A stretch of DNA of 64,000 bases from an uncultured Paracoccaceae bacterium (lineage in GTDB: Bacteria > Pseudomonadota > Alphaproteobacteria > Rhodobacterales > Rhodobacteraceae), in assembly GCA_947503935.1 (NCBI GenBank), contig CANNFR010000005.1:248001-312000 (forward strand), read 5' to 3'. The notes under the pieces are model-generated. The model had not been told where the DNA came from. It saw only the letters and a list, made by a program, of their open reading frames with translations, and ran no database searches. The position numbers were made by a program, and so were the translations under genes. How positions within the stretch are numbered: position 1 is the stretch's first letter; each line of letters starts with the position of its first letter. Shown here in pieces: positions 18,506 through 28,300 of the stretch.

Positions 18506-19381
18506 ATGGCCAAGGTTACATTTCTGGGATTGGGCGTGATGGGGTTTCCCATGGCGGGACATCTGGTGGCCAAGGGGCACGACGTGACGGTCTATAACCG
18601 CACCGTGGCCAAGGCCGAGAAATGGGTCACCCAACATGGCGGCGCCCATGGGACGACACCCGCCGAGGCGGCCGAGGGCGCGGATTTCGTGATGGCCTGT
18701 GTTGGCAATGACGACGATCTGCGCGCGGTCTGCCTGGGTGAGGGCGGCGCCTTTGGCGCGATGCGCAAGGGCGCGATCTTTGTTGACCATACCACCGTGT
18801 CGGCGGCGATCACCCGGACACTTTCGGCCGAGGCCAAGCGCAAGGGCATCGGCTATGTCGATGCGCCCGTCTCGGGCGGGCAGGCGGGGGCCGAGAACGG
18901 CGTGCTGTCGATCATGTGCGGCGGTGATGAGGGCGACTACGCCCGCGCCGAGCCAGTGATGGCCGCCTATGCCCGCATCTGCAAGCGCCTCGGCGAAAGC
19001 GGCGCGGGGCAGCTGGCCAAGATGGTCAACCAGATCTGCATCGCGGGGCTGCTGCAGGGGCTGTCAGAGGGGCTGCGCTTTGCCGAGAAGGCAGGGCTGG
19101 ACGGCCGCGCGGTGGTTGAGGTGATCAGCCAGGGCGCGGCCGGATCCTGGCAGATGGTCAACCGGCACGAGACGATGATCGACGGCGAATTCGACCACGG
19201 CTTTGCCATCGACTGGATGCGCAAGGACCTCGGCATCTGCCTGAAAACCGCCGACGAGATCGGCGCGCCCCTGCCGGTCACCGCCTTGATTGACCAGTTC
19301 TACAAGGACGTGCAGGCCATGGGCGGCAATCGCTGGGACACCTCGGCACTTATTGAGCGGTTGCGCAAGTTGGGTGAGTAG
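18506..19381 (+). CDS. NAD(P)-dependent beta-hydroxyacid dehydrogenase
   Basis: A 291-residue member of the 3-hydroxyisobutyrate dehydrogenase superfamily. Rossmann motif FLGLGVMGFPMAGHL near residue 5, substrate-binding DAPVSGGQAGAENG near 118 and the catalytic Lys region GAGQLAKMVNQ near 169. It reduces or oxidises a beta-hydroxyacid such as tartronate semialdehyde or 3-hydroxyisobutyrate. A second, distinct member lies at 57476-58351 inside a valine operon, so this one probably has another substrate. The frame is open far upstream, but the ATG at 18506 starts the Rossmann fold. Confidence 0.87.
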   Translation: MAKVTFLGLGVMGFPMAGHLVAKGHDVTVYNRTVAKAEKWVTQHGGAHGTTPAEAAEGADFVMACVGNDDDLRAVCLGEGGAFGAMRKGAIFVDHTTVSAAITRTLSAEAKRKGIGYVDAPVSGGQAGAENGVLSIMCGGDEGDYARAEPVMAAYARICKRLGESGAGQLAKMVNQICIAGLLQGLSEGLRFAEKAGLDGRAVVEVISQGAAGSWQMVNRHETMIDGEFDHGFAIDWMRKDLGICLKTADEIGAPLPVTALIDQFYKDVQAMGGNRWDTSALIERLRKLGE

Positions 19382-19458
19382 GCGGAACCTGATTGACGAG
19401 TGATGGGTAAGCGGCCCGGCCGATGGCCGCTGTGCGGGACTTTGCTGCCGTTGAGGCT

Positions 19459-20199
19459 TTACCTGCCAATTAGGTTTGGCACATCGAAAACAGCGAAGGC
19501 GTCATCCTTTGGCTCATATCCCAAACGCCGTTTGGTCTCGGTCAAATCCATGCGCCTGAAGCGATTGTCCGAAATACCGTAACCGATGAAATGCCCCTCG
19601 ATTTCAGCTTCCAAAGCTCGCTCGATCAAACTTGCGGCGTCACGATGACTGAGCCACGCAGATAGATCGCGTGCGTTTGCTACGCCGTCGCTGCCTTTCG
19701 GCTCAAACGCCCCAATCCTCAGGGAAACACAGGACATGCGGCTCGTCTGAGCATGATACGCGCAAAGCGCCGCGCCATAGCACTTCGTTACCCCATATAT
19801 GTTTGCCGGTCTGGGATAGGCGGTTGAAGGAATTTGAATATCAACAGGATAGCCTTCAATGGTCTGTGCACTGCTGGCGAAAACGAACCGGCTGCATCCT
19901 CCCTTCGACGCAGCCTCCAACAGGTAGGTCGTTGCGAGCATGTTGGCCGGAAGGAGGTCGTCAAATTTGGCATCCGGGTCGGGTTTTCCTGCCAGATGGA
20001 CGATAGCCTCCTGACCTGCTGCGAGGCTCTTGGCGGTGTCGGAATTGCTTAGATCGGCCTGAATGAATCGATCCCCTTGTGCCAAGTCAAATCTTGGGGC
20101 GGTTCGGTCGCACAGAGTGATGCGGTAGTGACCCTGCCAAGTTTTATAGAAAACGCTGCCGATGCGCCCGGATGCGCCTGTGAGAAGTATTCTTTTCAT
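19459..20199 (-). CDS. NAD-dependent epimerase/dehydratase (extended SDR), uronate-dehydrogenase-like
   Basis: A 246-residue extended short-chain dehydrogenase. NAD-binding loop LLTGASGRIGSVF at the N-terminus, strand motif IVHLAGKP, and catalytic YGVTK with Tyr near 139. The overall pattern resembles uronate dehydrogenases and small NDP-sugar epimerases, but it is short for either and the substrate is not evident. Base composition looks less GC-rich than the core genes around it. It stands alone between a dehydrogenase gene and a gene-poor stretch, which suggests accessory DNA. Confidence 0.75.
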   Translation of the reverse strand: MKRILLTGASGRIGSVFYKTWQGHYRITLCDRTAPRFDLAQGDRFIQADLSNSDTAKSLAAGQEAIVHLAGKPDPDAKFDDLLPANMLATTYLLEAASKGGCSRFVFASSAQTIEGYPVDIQIPSTAYPRPANIYGVTKCYGAALCAYHAQTSRMSCVSLRIGAFEPKGSDGVANARDLSAWLSHRDAASLIERALEAEIEGHFIGYGISDNRFRRMDLTETKRRLGYEPKDDAFAVFDVPNLIGR

Positions 20200-20519
20200 G
20201 TTTCCTTCTAGACCATTCGGGTAGTAGCGCCAACTCCAGCTTTGTTGGGTTTGGACTCACTACCGTCGTTAGACCGATCGCAGCATGTTTGGCTTCTTGG
20301 CCACGCAGCCCCGCCAAGGACGACCCTTTGCTGCCTTTGACCACTGGTTGGCGATGCCGCGGTGCGGCACGTCAGTGGAGACATTCGCCGCTTGTGCAAA
20401 ATTGGATGAAAATTGTAGGTCAGGACTGCGGACCTTGCTGCCATCTTGGAGCTGCTATTAATATCCGCTGTCTCGCCCGTTCAGCGTTGCTTTGAATGAT
20501 ATCGGTTTGGTTAAGGCAC
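20200..20519. other. 320-base intergenic stretch with no supported gene
   Basis: No reading frame here has a ribosome site or recognisable homology; small frames on both strands look like noise. It separates the 5' end of the epimerase gene from the 3' end of the lysR gene, so it should hold the epimerase promoter. Confidence 0.6.
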
Positions 20520-21368
20520 CTAACCGACCGCGCGGACTCCAGATTTGATGAGCGTTTCGATCATGGGGCGCCTGTCCAGCAAGCGGCGTGCGATTGATGT
20601 GTCCAGTGTAAGACCAGTGTCGGTTGAGGCGAGGCAATGCTCCGTTTTTTCGAACGGTGTGGGGTAGTCCACAGTTGCGGCGAACGGACCGAAGCCTGCG
20701 CGCGATAAAATGATCGCCCCGAGCATTGTATCCGCTTCGGCGGCCGGATATTCGCCATTGCCTTCGCGGGATTGACGGGCCAGAGCGCCCATGAGGACCG
20801 GCGCTTCCGCGCGGGGATAGGCCACCATGGGCTTGCGCGCCAAGGGATCGGGATCGCCATCGAACAACGCCATGGGTGTTGACAGCAGGAAGGTTTCGGA
20901 CAGATCGGGCGCATGCAGTGGCGGATGGAGGAATGCCACGTCAATCATGCCTTGCTCCAGGCGCTTTTCGAGGCCCGCGGTCGTTCCCTCGTAGAGTTTG
21001 ACACGGGCATGCGGATGATGCTTTCGGAACGCAACCAATGTCGGGATAACGATCTGATAGGCGGCGACCTGCGTCATGCCGATACGCAGCGTTTGACCCA
21101 GGCCCGCTTGCGCATTGCGCGCCGATTGTGCCGTTTCTTCGGCTGCGGTAATCACCCGTTCCGCGCCCTCGACGAATTGCTCGCCCGCTGGCGTCACACT
21201 GACCCCACCCCGATCCCGATCAAACAACCGAACGCCAAGTTCTTCTTCAATCCTGCGCAGGCGAGACGACAGCGCCGGTTGGGTAACGTTCAGGCGACGT
21301 GCGGCGCGGCCGAAATGCGCCTCTTCGGCAATGGCGATCACACTTTCATAGTCGGTCAACCCAAACAC
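20520..21368 (-). CDS. LysR-family transcriptional regulator
   Basis: A 282-residue LysR protein. The N-terminal winged HTH is clear (EEAHFGRAARRLNVTQPALSSRLRRIEEELG.RLFDRD), followed by a substrate-binding domain from about residue 90. The start is GTG at 21368 with an AGGAG eight bases upstream. It is divergent from the secreted-protein gene at 21491 and likely regulates it and the two genes after it; an inverted repeat with T-N11-A spacing overlaps its own ribosome site. Confidence 0.9.
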   Translation of the reverse strand: MFGLTDYESVIAIAEEAHFGRAARRLNVTQPALSSRLRRIEEELGVRLFDRDRGGVSVTPAGEQFVEGAERVITAAEETAQSARNAQAGLGQTLRIGMTQVAAYQIVIPTLVAFRKHHPHARVKLYEGTTAGLEKRLEQGMIDVAFLHPPLHAPDLSETFLLSTPMALFDGDPDPLARKPMVAYPRAEAPVLMGALARQSREGNGEYPAAEADTMLGAIILSRAGFGPFAATVDYPTPFEKTEHCLASTDTGLTLDTSIARRLLDRRPMIETLIKSGVRAVG

Positions 21369-21391
21369 TTTGATAACTCCTGTTTATCAAA
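21369..21391. promoter_or_regulatory. Candidate LysR box
   Basis: Inverted repeat TTTGATAA-N7-TTATCAAA. Its GAT-N11-ATC core has the T-N11-A geometry of LysR binding sites. It sits in the 122-base divergent region and covers the ribosome site of lysR, so binding could give autorepression together with control of the plus-strand genes. Confidence 0.55.
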
Positions 21392-21490
21392 TTTATCGGC
21401 AAGCAATATCGTAAGCCACTCCTATTGATCCAATTTATGCTGTGACCAACGCAGATCAAGCGTACGCAAAACACGATAAAGGAGATCAAT

Positions 21491-21802
21491 GTGAAGACCC
21501 TACTTACCACCCTCGCTGTTTCGACAGCTTTGACGGCCCCCGCTTTCGCGCAAGAAGCGGGATCACGGGACGCGCGTGGCCAACTGCACTTTGAAGGTCG
21601 CTATCTGATCTCGGTCCAAGACTCAGACATGGTTTCCTCGGCTTATGTGAACGGCCAGCTAGGGCCGCGGGAGGCTTCCGACACGCTCGCGGTTATTGCG
21701 CTCGACGGTGATCCGCTCGATCCCGGCAACACGCAGCTTTTCAAGACCGAGCATTCCGTTCCCGTCGCCCGAGGTGCGCATTCGATGGTCATCGCACGCT
21801 AA
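21491..21802 (+). CDS. Small exported protein of unknown function
   Basis: A 103-residue protein with a clear Sec signal peptide (KTLLTTLAVSTALTAPAFAQ, cleavage after AFA-Q near residue 21). The mature part of about 82 residues has no motif I recognise. The start is GTG at 21491 with AAAGGAG just upstream; the overlapping ATG at 21489 runs straight into a stop. It is the first gene after the divergent LysR promoter and is followed by a strong intrinsic terminator, so it may be made in excess of the two genes beyond. Confidence 0.75.
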   Translation: MKTLLTTLAVSTALTAPAFAQEAGSRDARGQLHFEGRYLISVQDSDMVSSAYVNGQLGPREASDTLAVIALDGDPLDPGNTQLFKTEHSVPVARGAHSMVIAR

Positions 21803-21808
21803 GTCAAC

Positions 21809-21838
21809 AAGCGCGCCCTACATCGGGGCGCGCTTTTT
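21809..21838 (+). terminator. Intrinsic terminator / possible attenuator
   Basis: AAGCGCGCCC-TACATCG-GGGCGCGCTT is a perfect 10 bp stem with a 7-base loop ending in a run of five Ts. It lies between the small exported protein and the next gene, whose ribosome site begins two bases later. Partial read-through would set a ratio between the genes. Confidence 0.9.
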
Positions 21839-21852
21839 CAGGAGATATGACC

Positions 21853-22329
21853 ATGCCCACCCGCCGCGAGACACTCGCTCTGTTCACCGGGGCTGCCGTG
21901 ACCCTTGTCGCCCCGTTGCCTGCTTGGGCCCATCACGGTTTCACGGGGCGCTACGACGATGCGCGCCCGATCTACGTCGAAGGCATTGTGCGCTCTGCCA
22001 GCTTTCGTCGCCCGCACCCGATCATCGAGATGCAAGTTGATGCCGATCTGACCACGCCGAGTGATCTGCCCGAAGGCGAAGAGTTTGCAGACTTCGTCGA
22101 GGTGCGCGAAGCCGACCGAGGCCGCATCATCGACGTCGAGTATCCCCCTGTCGGATTGTTTTTCGGCCTTGAGGGGCGGATCGCGCCGGGCGACCGCATC
22201 GCAACAATTGTCTTTCAGAACTGCCGTCCGCCGCACCAGTTGCGCGGCCAGTGGATCAGATTGCACGATGGCGAGGCTGTGGTTCGGCGCGGCAGGATGC
22301 AGACCGAGGAGCCGGGATGTTCGAGCTGA
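21853..22329 (+). CDS. Exported DUF6152-like protein with twin-arginine-type signal
   Basis: A 158-residue protein. The N-terminus TRRETLALFTGAAVTL ending PAWAHH resembles a Tat signal with cleavage near residue 27. The mature protein starts with HHGFTGRYDDARPIYVEGIV and has an NPH-like RRPHPIIEMQVD stretch, the pattern I associate with the DUF6152 family (periplasmic, His-rich N-terminus, function unknown). AGGAG at 21840 favours the second ATG (21853) over the first (21847). It overlaps the next gene by 13 bases. Confidence 0.7.
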   Translation: MPTRRETLALFTGAAVTLVAPLPAWAHHGFTGRYDDARPIYVEGIVRSASFRRPHPIIEMQVDADLTTPSDLPEGEEFADFVEVREADRGRIIDVEYPPVGLFFGLEGRIAPGDRIATIVFQNCRPPHQLRGQWIRLHDGEAVVRRGRMQTEEPGCSS

Positions 22330-22751
22330 CGCCCCTCTTGACGGCGTTGGAGACCTCCGCGCTCGCCGATTGGGTCGGGGGACCGATCTATCCGCTTATC
22401 TCGGCCCTGCACATCCTGGCCCTTGCGTTCGTGATTGCCCCGGTCCTGATGGCCGACGTTCGCATCCTAAAAACCGGTGTCATCGATGATCAAGTCGCAC
22501 GTCTGACGCGCGTAGCCTTATTCGCGTTCGCGGCTGCTGCGCTGACGGGCGTCTTGCTTTTGTCGGTGCAAGCGACAGGCTATGTGGAAAACGTGGCGAT
22601 GTATTGGAAGTTGGGACTTTTGGCTGTTGCAGGGGTGAACGCTTTGCTGTTTTACAGATTTGAGCGATTTCACAGGGTCTTTGCAGCTGCCTCAGCCCTT
22701 GTTTGGTTCGGCATCCTCCTGTCCGGTCGCTGGATTGCTTTCGCAGCCTAG
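22317..22751 (+). CDS. Small polytopic membrane protein, DUF6644-like
   Basis: A 144-residue inner-membrane protein with about four hydrophobic helices (roughly 25-47, 63-86, 95-113, 120-140) and the sequence WVGGPIYPLISALHILALAF typical of DUF6644 proteins, whose conserved His may bind heme or metal. It overlaps the DUF6152-like gene and is translated with it. Co-occurrence of the two families suggests one system, function unknown. Confidence 0.7.
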   Translation: MFELTPLLTALETSALADWVGGPIYPLISALHILALAFVIAPVLMADVRILKTGVIDDQVARLTRVALFAFAAAALTGVLLLSVQATGYVENVAMYWKLGLLAVAGVNALLFYRFERFHRVFAAASALVWFGILLSGRWIAFAA

Positions 22752-23004
22752 CGGCGACCATGTTGGCAAGCATCCAGAATTTACGACCGCTAAAAGCGGC
22801 CATTCATACATCGTGCAGCATCGGTTCTTGTGGGCTCAAACCAGGCGTTTCCGTGGGTGTATCATTGCATCTCCAGTCAGCCGTTGACGTTGGGGTTCAG
22901 GGCAATGGCGTTCGACACGGTCAGATTGACAGCCGTTGATGTGTTGCGATACGTGATTGGATATTCGCCGGCTTCAGGATCTGATTTATTTCAAAGGCTT
23001 ACCC

Positions 23005-23595
23005 GTGAAATCTGATCCTCTACGCTTTGTAAGTTTTCCGTCCTGGTTCGGGACTTGGTACACTGATCGCTTTCGCGTTCTGGAAAAGACCGACCTGCGC
23101 CTGGTGCTTTGCGGACGGGATCATACACTTGGGCCGTTGATCGTGGCGGTTGTGACCATACCGCTCGTTCTTGGTGTTTGCCTCTATCTGACGGGAGTGG
23201 TGCAGGGGGCTGACAGACAATTCGTCATGACCGTATTCACGTTCGGCATGGCGATTTTCCTTGTCTTGGCAACCCTTTGGATCGCTTCGAAGCCTTACCG
23301 CTTTCTGGCCTTCGATGTGACAGAGAATGCGATCACTGAAAAGGTGGTGCGGCTGTTTCCACGCCGTGTCGATATCCGGACCCTCAGGTTCTCGGACGTC
23401 ACAGCGGTCGAGGCGCGGCAGGAGATTATGTGGCGACCAAAGCAACCCCAGGTTCATCTGGTCGCCGTTTTCATCCAGTTGGGGTCCGACCGACTTGCCT
23501 TTCAGACCGCCAAGCAAGCCGAGCAGACATTAGCCCATGTCGATTGGATCCGCGGCGCCGCCCGCCGTGCGCGGCGCTATGCCTATCCGTACTGA
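23005..23595 (+). CDS. Membrane protein of unknown function
   Basis: A 196-residue protein with two adjacent hydrophobic helices (about 40-62 and 72-92) followed by a cytoplasmic beta-rich half (FLAFDVTENAITEKVVRLFPRRVDIR) that resembles bacterial PH-like or YdbT-type modules only loosely. I chose GTG at 23005, which has AAAGG eight bases upstream; the frame is open 16 codons further from a TTG. No family recognised. Confidence 0.6.
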   Translation: MKSDPLRFVSFPSWFGTWYTDRFRVLEKTDLRLVLCGRDHTLGPLIVAVVTIPLVLGVCLYLTGVVQGADRQFVMTVFTFGMAIFLVLATLWIASKPYRFLAFDVTENAITEKVVRLFPRRVDIRTLRFSDVTAVEARQEIMWRPKQPQVHLVAVFIQLGSDRLAFQTAKQAEQTLAHVDWIRGAARRARRYAYPY

Positions 23596-23600
23596 GGCTG

Positions 23601-24182
23601 TCAGCGCCGCCGCTTCTGCGCGGCCATCGCGGCGCGGGTGGCGTCATCCACGCGCTTGCGGATCTCGCGCAATAGGGGGTGGCGGTCGGTTTGGGTCACA
23701 CCGTAGCCCAGGTTGAACGCATAGTCGAAATCCGCCGCGTTTCGGCCTGCGATGTGCTGCAGCATCGTCTCAAGCTTGTCGAACCCCTTGGCCAGGACGG
23801 CCTCGGGGGTGCGGGCGGCGGCGTATTCGTCCCAGAGCGCGATCATCTCGGCCCGTAGATCGGCGGGTAGCGGCGTGCAAAGCGTTACCAGATCGGCCCG
23901 CTCGCGCGCCTGCCGGTCATCGGTGGGGTCCTGATGGATCGCGGGCACGTCGCCCGAGATCGCCTCGCCCAGATCATGCACAACGCACAGCTTCATAAGC
24001 TGCAGCAGGTCGACCCCTTCGACCTCGACGGCAAACAGCATCGCCATCAGGCAGAGCCGCCAGCTATGCTCGGCCGTGCTCTCAGACCGGCCTTGTGCCG
24101 TCCGGCCAGAGCGGAGCGTGTCTTTCAGCGCCTCGGAGGCCTGCAAAAAGGTGATGATCCGGTCCAGCCGCTCTGCATCCAT
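23601..24182 (-). CDS. HD-domain hydrolase, YfbR/HDDC2-type 5'-deoxynucleotidase-like
   Basis: A 193-residue protein. HD-superfamily metal ligands are seen in STAEHSWR (His), VVHDLGEAISGD (HD) and later FDKLETM (Asp), in the same order as in YfbR and HDDC2 proteins that dephosphorylate deoxynucleoside monophosphates. The ATG at 24182 gives the length expected for the family; the frame extends 11 codons upstream. Confidence 0.8.
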   Translation of the reverse strand: MDAERLDRIITFLQASEALKDTLRSGRTAQGRSESTAEHSWRLCLMAMLFAVEVEGVDLLQLMKLCVVHDLGEAISGDVPAIHQDPTDDRQARERADLVTLCTPLPADLRAEMIALWDEYAAARTPEAVLAKGFDKLETMLQHIAGRNAADFDYAFNLGYGVTQTDRHPLLREIRKRVDDATRAAMAAQKRRR

Positions 24183-24239
24183 ACCCGTGCCCTCCTCAGC
24201 GGCAGCATAGGCCACCCGGCCGTGCGGCGCATGAATACC

Positions 24240-24812
24240 TTATGCAGGCGCCTGCCGTGCGCCGTCGCTGATCAGCCGCGCGAAACCGCCCTCTGACAGG
24301 GGCAGGCGGGCGTAGCGGATCACGCCCGCGCGGATCGTCAGCTCAGCGAAATCGGCGCGCTCGGTATACACTTCCACATCCTCCGGCGCGGGTTCATACC
24401 AGCCTCGTGCGGCAAGCTGCGCTTCGCCCTCGGCAATCCCGTCCGATGCAAACCGCCAGAGCGGGGTGCCCAGCAGATCCTCGACCGGCGCGCGCCAGGT
24501 CGCGGCCCGCGCGGGCGAGGCCGCGAGCAGGCGATGTGTCAGGTCGCAGATCAGATGCACCGGCTCGGCCGATCCGCGCACCAGACGCAGCAAAGCGCGG
24601 TCAGCGGCCGAACCGGCGCGCGCTGTCAGAAGCGCCATGACAGCACTTGCGTGCCGCCCCTCGGGCCGTGCGAGCCCCGCTTCCCAGCGCGAGATCATGG
24701 CCTGCGAAACGCCCAGATCGGCGGCCAATGCGGCCTGCTTCACCCGGTTCAACGTGCGCCAGCGGCGGAGCGACGGGCCCAGCCGGGCGGGCAGGGGCGG
24801 CCGCGTGATCAT
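24240..24812 (-). CDS. XRE-type helix-turn-helix protein
   Basis: A 190-residue protein with an N-terminal HTH (RRWRTLNRVKQAALAADLGVSQAMISRWEAG, about 18-48) and a C-terminal region of about 120 residues that looks like a PAS-type ligand domain, not recognised further. ATG at 24812 overlaps the stop of the YcaQ-like gene (ATGA), so the two are co-translated. It may regulate that gene or a nearby function. Confidence 0.75.
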   Translation of the reverse strand: MITRPPLPARLGPSLRRWRTLNRVKQAALAADLGVSQAMISRWEAGLARPEGRHASAVMALLTARAGSAADRALLRLVRGSAEPVHLICDLTHRLLAASPARAATWRAPVEDLLGTPLWRFASDGIAEGEAQLAARGWYEPAPEDVEVYTERADFAELTIRAGVIRYARLPLSEGGFARLISDGARQAPA

Positions 24813-25999
24813 GCGGGGCAGGGGGCGCAGGCCCAGTCCACCTGGGTGCACTCGGCCAGGCGGGCGAACCGCTCCAGCTCGGCCTCAAGCTTGGCCTGCC
24901 GGGCGGGTGTCCACCGCACGCGTGGCTCGGCCCAGAGCTGGCTGACGCAGAGCGTGCCGCGTTTGCGGTCGGCCTTGGCCTCAATCCGGCCGACGAACCG
25001 GTCGCCTTCCAGCAGGGGAAAGACGTAATAGCCCCAGATGCGCTGCGCCGCAGGGACAAAAATCTCGTTGCGGTAATCGAACCCGAAAAGCCGTTGCAGC
25101 CGATTGCGGTCGCGCACGGCGGGGTCGAAGGGGTTCAGGATGCGCAGGCGGGTGGTGGGCGCGGGGGCTTCTGCCAGACGCGCCTCGATATCAGGCGAGG
25201 CCAGCGCGCGGGTCACGCTGCGGTCGGCGCCCTCAACCTCAACCTCGACCAGATCGGGCGTGCGCGCGACCCAATCGGCCACCTCGCGTACCTCGGTCGC
25301 CTCCCAAAAGCGGCGGATATCGCCCTGGCTGCCGAAGCCCAGCCTGTCGAGCGCGCTGTGGCAGAGCCGGTCGATCTGCTCCTCGTCGCCAAGGCGCTCG
25401 TCGCGATAGACTTTTGGGATCACCCGCTCGGTCAGGTCGTAATACTTGGTGAAGTTCCGCCGGTGCGCTGTCGCCAACTCGCCCACATGCCACATGTAGT
25501 CCAGCGCCACCTTGTGCGGCGGGCGCTCCCACATGGCCCGCGGCCCCGTCTCGCCGCTGGTGAAGGCACTGGTGCAAAGCGGGCCTTCCGCGGCAATCCG
25601 CGCCTTCAGCCGGGCGCGGAGGTCGGGATCCATCGCGGCCTTGTACCAGCCCTTGCTCTGAAACCGCTCGCGATGGCGGCGGAATTGGCGTGTCCAGACC
25701 GGGTAGAACTCGACCGGCAGGACCGAGGCGTCGTGGGTGAAATGCTCGAAAACAGCGCGATCCTTCGCCAATAGTTGGTCGAGTTTTCTCTCACGATAAT
25801 TCTGATTGCGGCTCCAGAGGATATGGTGATGCGCGCGGGCGACGATCTGGATCGAATCGAGCTGCACGAAGCCCAGGCGCCGGATCGTGCCCAGCACATC
25901 CAAGGGCCCCGTCGGCGTCGCGGCCAGCCCATGGGAGGCCAGCCAAAGCCGCCGCGCATCGCGGTTTCCGATCCTGAGCGCTGTCATGTTGGTCGCCAT
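24809..25999 (-). CDS. YcaQ/AlkZ-like DNA glycosylase (winged-helix superfamily)
   Basis: A 396-residue HTH_42-family protein. The segment GFVQLDSIQIVARAHHHILWSR near residue 43 matches the catalytic region of the family, with QLD in the position of the Q-x-D of YcaQ. Family members remove alkylated bases and unhook interstrand crosslinks. HVGELATAHR and the C-terminal DRFVGRIEAKADRKRGTL also fit. First gene of a two-gene unit with the HTH protein. Confidence 0.85.
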   Translation of the reverse strand: MATNMTALRIGNRDARRLWLASHGLAATPTGPLDVLGTIRRLGFVQLDSIQIVARAHHHILWSRNQNYRERKLDQLLAKDRAVFEHFTHDASVLPVEFYPVWTRQFRRHRERFQSKGWYKAAMDPDLRARLKARIAAEGPLCTSAFTSGETGPRAMWERPPHKVALDYMWHVGELATAHRRNFTKYYDLTERVIPKVYRDERLGDEEQIDRLCHSALDRLGFGSQGDIRRFWEATEVREVADWVARTPDLVEVEVEGADRSVTRALASPDIEARLAEAPAPTTRLRILNPFDPAVRDRNRLQRLFGFDYRNEIFVPAAQRIWGYYVFPLLEGDRFVGRIEAKADRKRGTLCVSQLWAEPRVRWTPARQAKLEAELERFARLAECTQVDWACAPCPA

Positions 26000-26059
26000 G
26001 GCGGCAGGCTAGAACGCATGCGGAACATCCGCAAGATGCAGACTGGAGCGGACGAAACC

Positions 26060-26992
26060 TCAGTCCTTGCTCAGACAGCGATAGGTAAAGCCTCGCTCGG
26101 TCTGTGCGATCGGTGGCTGCAGGCCCGTACACGCATCGCCCGCGCAAGTCTGAAACGCCCCTTTCCGCAGATTGAAGAAAACAATCGCGTCCAGATAGAG
26201 GTCGGCGTCGGGCACTTCTGCAAGGGCTATCGGGATGCACGACAACGTTACCCGCATCTGCGCGGCGTCATAGCCGGACGGCAACTTGAAGCGATTTCTC
26301 CAAGTCTGGCGATAGCCCGCGCGCGCGGACAGATTGTAGGTCAGCGTCGCCCAATGCTTAATCGGGGTAGAGCGGTCGCGGGGTGAGCGCAGGATGAAGG
26401 GGGGTTCTTGGTGGAAGGTCCAATCTTTCTGCGTTTCGCTAAATTCCCCGGTATGGCGCTGACTGGTGTCGCCGATCTCGACCGTGGTTTGCCACTCGCT
26501 TTCCAACACGGTTAGGCCATCCAGGGACAGGCAGGCCGTGACATTCCCCTCAATCGCCAGTGAGGCGCCCTCTTTCCCGATCGTCCTCCATGTGTCGGCA
26601 GGAGACGGTTCAGACGTGTCGCGGCAAGGTATTTCAGCTCGAAGCCACTCGCCCGCCGCCGATCGCTGCCGCACGTAGCAGGTCGTCTCGCGCTGGAACA
26701 CTTCAACATCGCCTTGATTAATATCGAGGTGATCTAGCGGCTCCTCACGGTAGTTCTCAGGCCGGGGCCGGACGTCGTAAATCCGAAACCCGATATCGTC
26801 TGCTGACAACGTGGTGCGAAACGCGATCTGATCGGGGGCGTTGCATTCGGGATGGTCGGGGATCGCCTCGTAGGGTGCGTAAAAGAGGTTTCCCGGGTAG
26901 TCCTCGTAGACCCTTACGGATTCCGCGCTGAGCGCTGTTGCAAAGAATACCAATGACAAAGCGGTGATGAGCGTTGTGCGTTCAATCTGCAT
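26060..26992 (-). CDS. Exported protein of unknown function
   Basis: A 310-residue protein with a Sec signal peptide (TTLITALSLVFFATALSAES, cleavage near residue 23). The mature part has about eight Cys, several likely disulfide-bonded, and no family I recognise. ATG at 26992 has GGAG seven bases upstream, better than the in-frame ATG at 27004. The gene is isolated, less GC-rich than its neighbours and followed upstream by an AT-rich gap, suggesting recent acquisition. Confidence 0.65.
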   Translation of the reverse strand: MQIERTTLITALSLVFFATALSAESVRVYEDYPGNLFYAPYEAIPDHPECNAPDQIAFRTTLSADDIGFRIYDVRPRPENYREEPLDHLDINQGDVEVFQRETTCYVRQRSAAGEWLRAEIPCRDTSEPSPADTWRTIGKEGASLAIEGNVTACLSLDGLTVLESEWQTTVEIGDTSQRHTGEFSETQKDWTFHQEPPFILRSPRDRSTPIKHWATLTYNLSARAGYRQTWRNRFKLPSGYDAAQMRVTLSCIPIALAEVPDADLYLDAIVFFNLRKGAFQTCAGDACTGLQPPIAQTERGFTYRCLSKD

Positions 26993-27004
26993 CCAAAACT
27001 CCAA

Positions 27005-27188
27005 ATTATTTCAATATCCTTTATATATAGGTAATAATTACTGACATATAAGGGTTCGCTCACCTACCGCGCCTAGCATTCCCGTGAATGCTCAAGTAGA
27101 CGTAACATCATTTCAGGGCGCAGGATGGTGGGCATATCTTTATATTTATCAAAGATATAGAGCCGCCTTTTCCAGTTCTTCTCGGCCG
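27005..27188. other. AT-rich intergenic gap between hemB and an orphan exported protein
   Basis: Contains TTTATATATAGG and similar AT-rich text that stands out from the surrounding GC-rich DNA. It must hold the promoter of the exported-protein gene. No supported gene. Confidence 0.5.
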
Positions 27189-28235
<1,047 letters not shown>

Positions 28236-28300
28236 CTATCACAAGTATATGTAGCAAGGTGGCGCCGGTGGGGCGTCGGAAGACCGAATGGAATTCTGAT

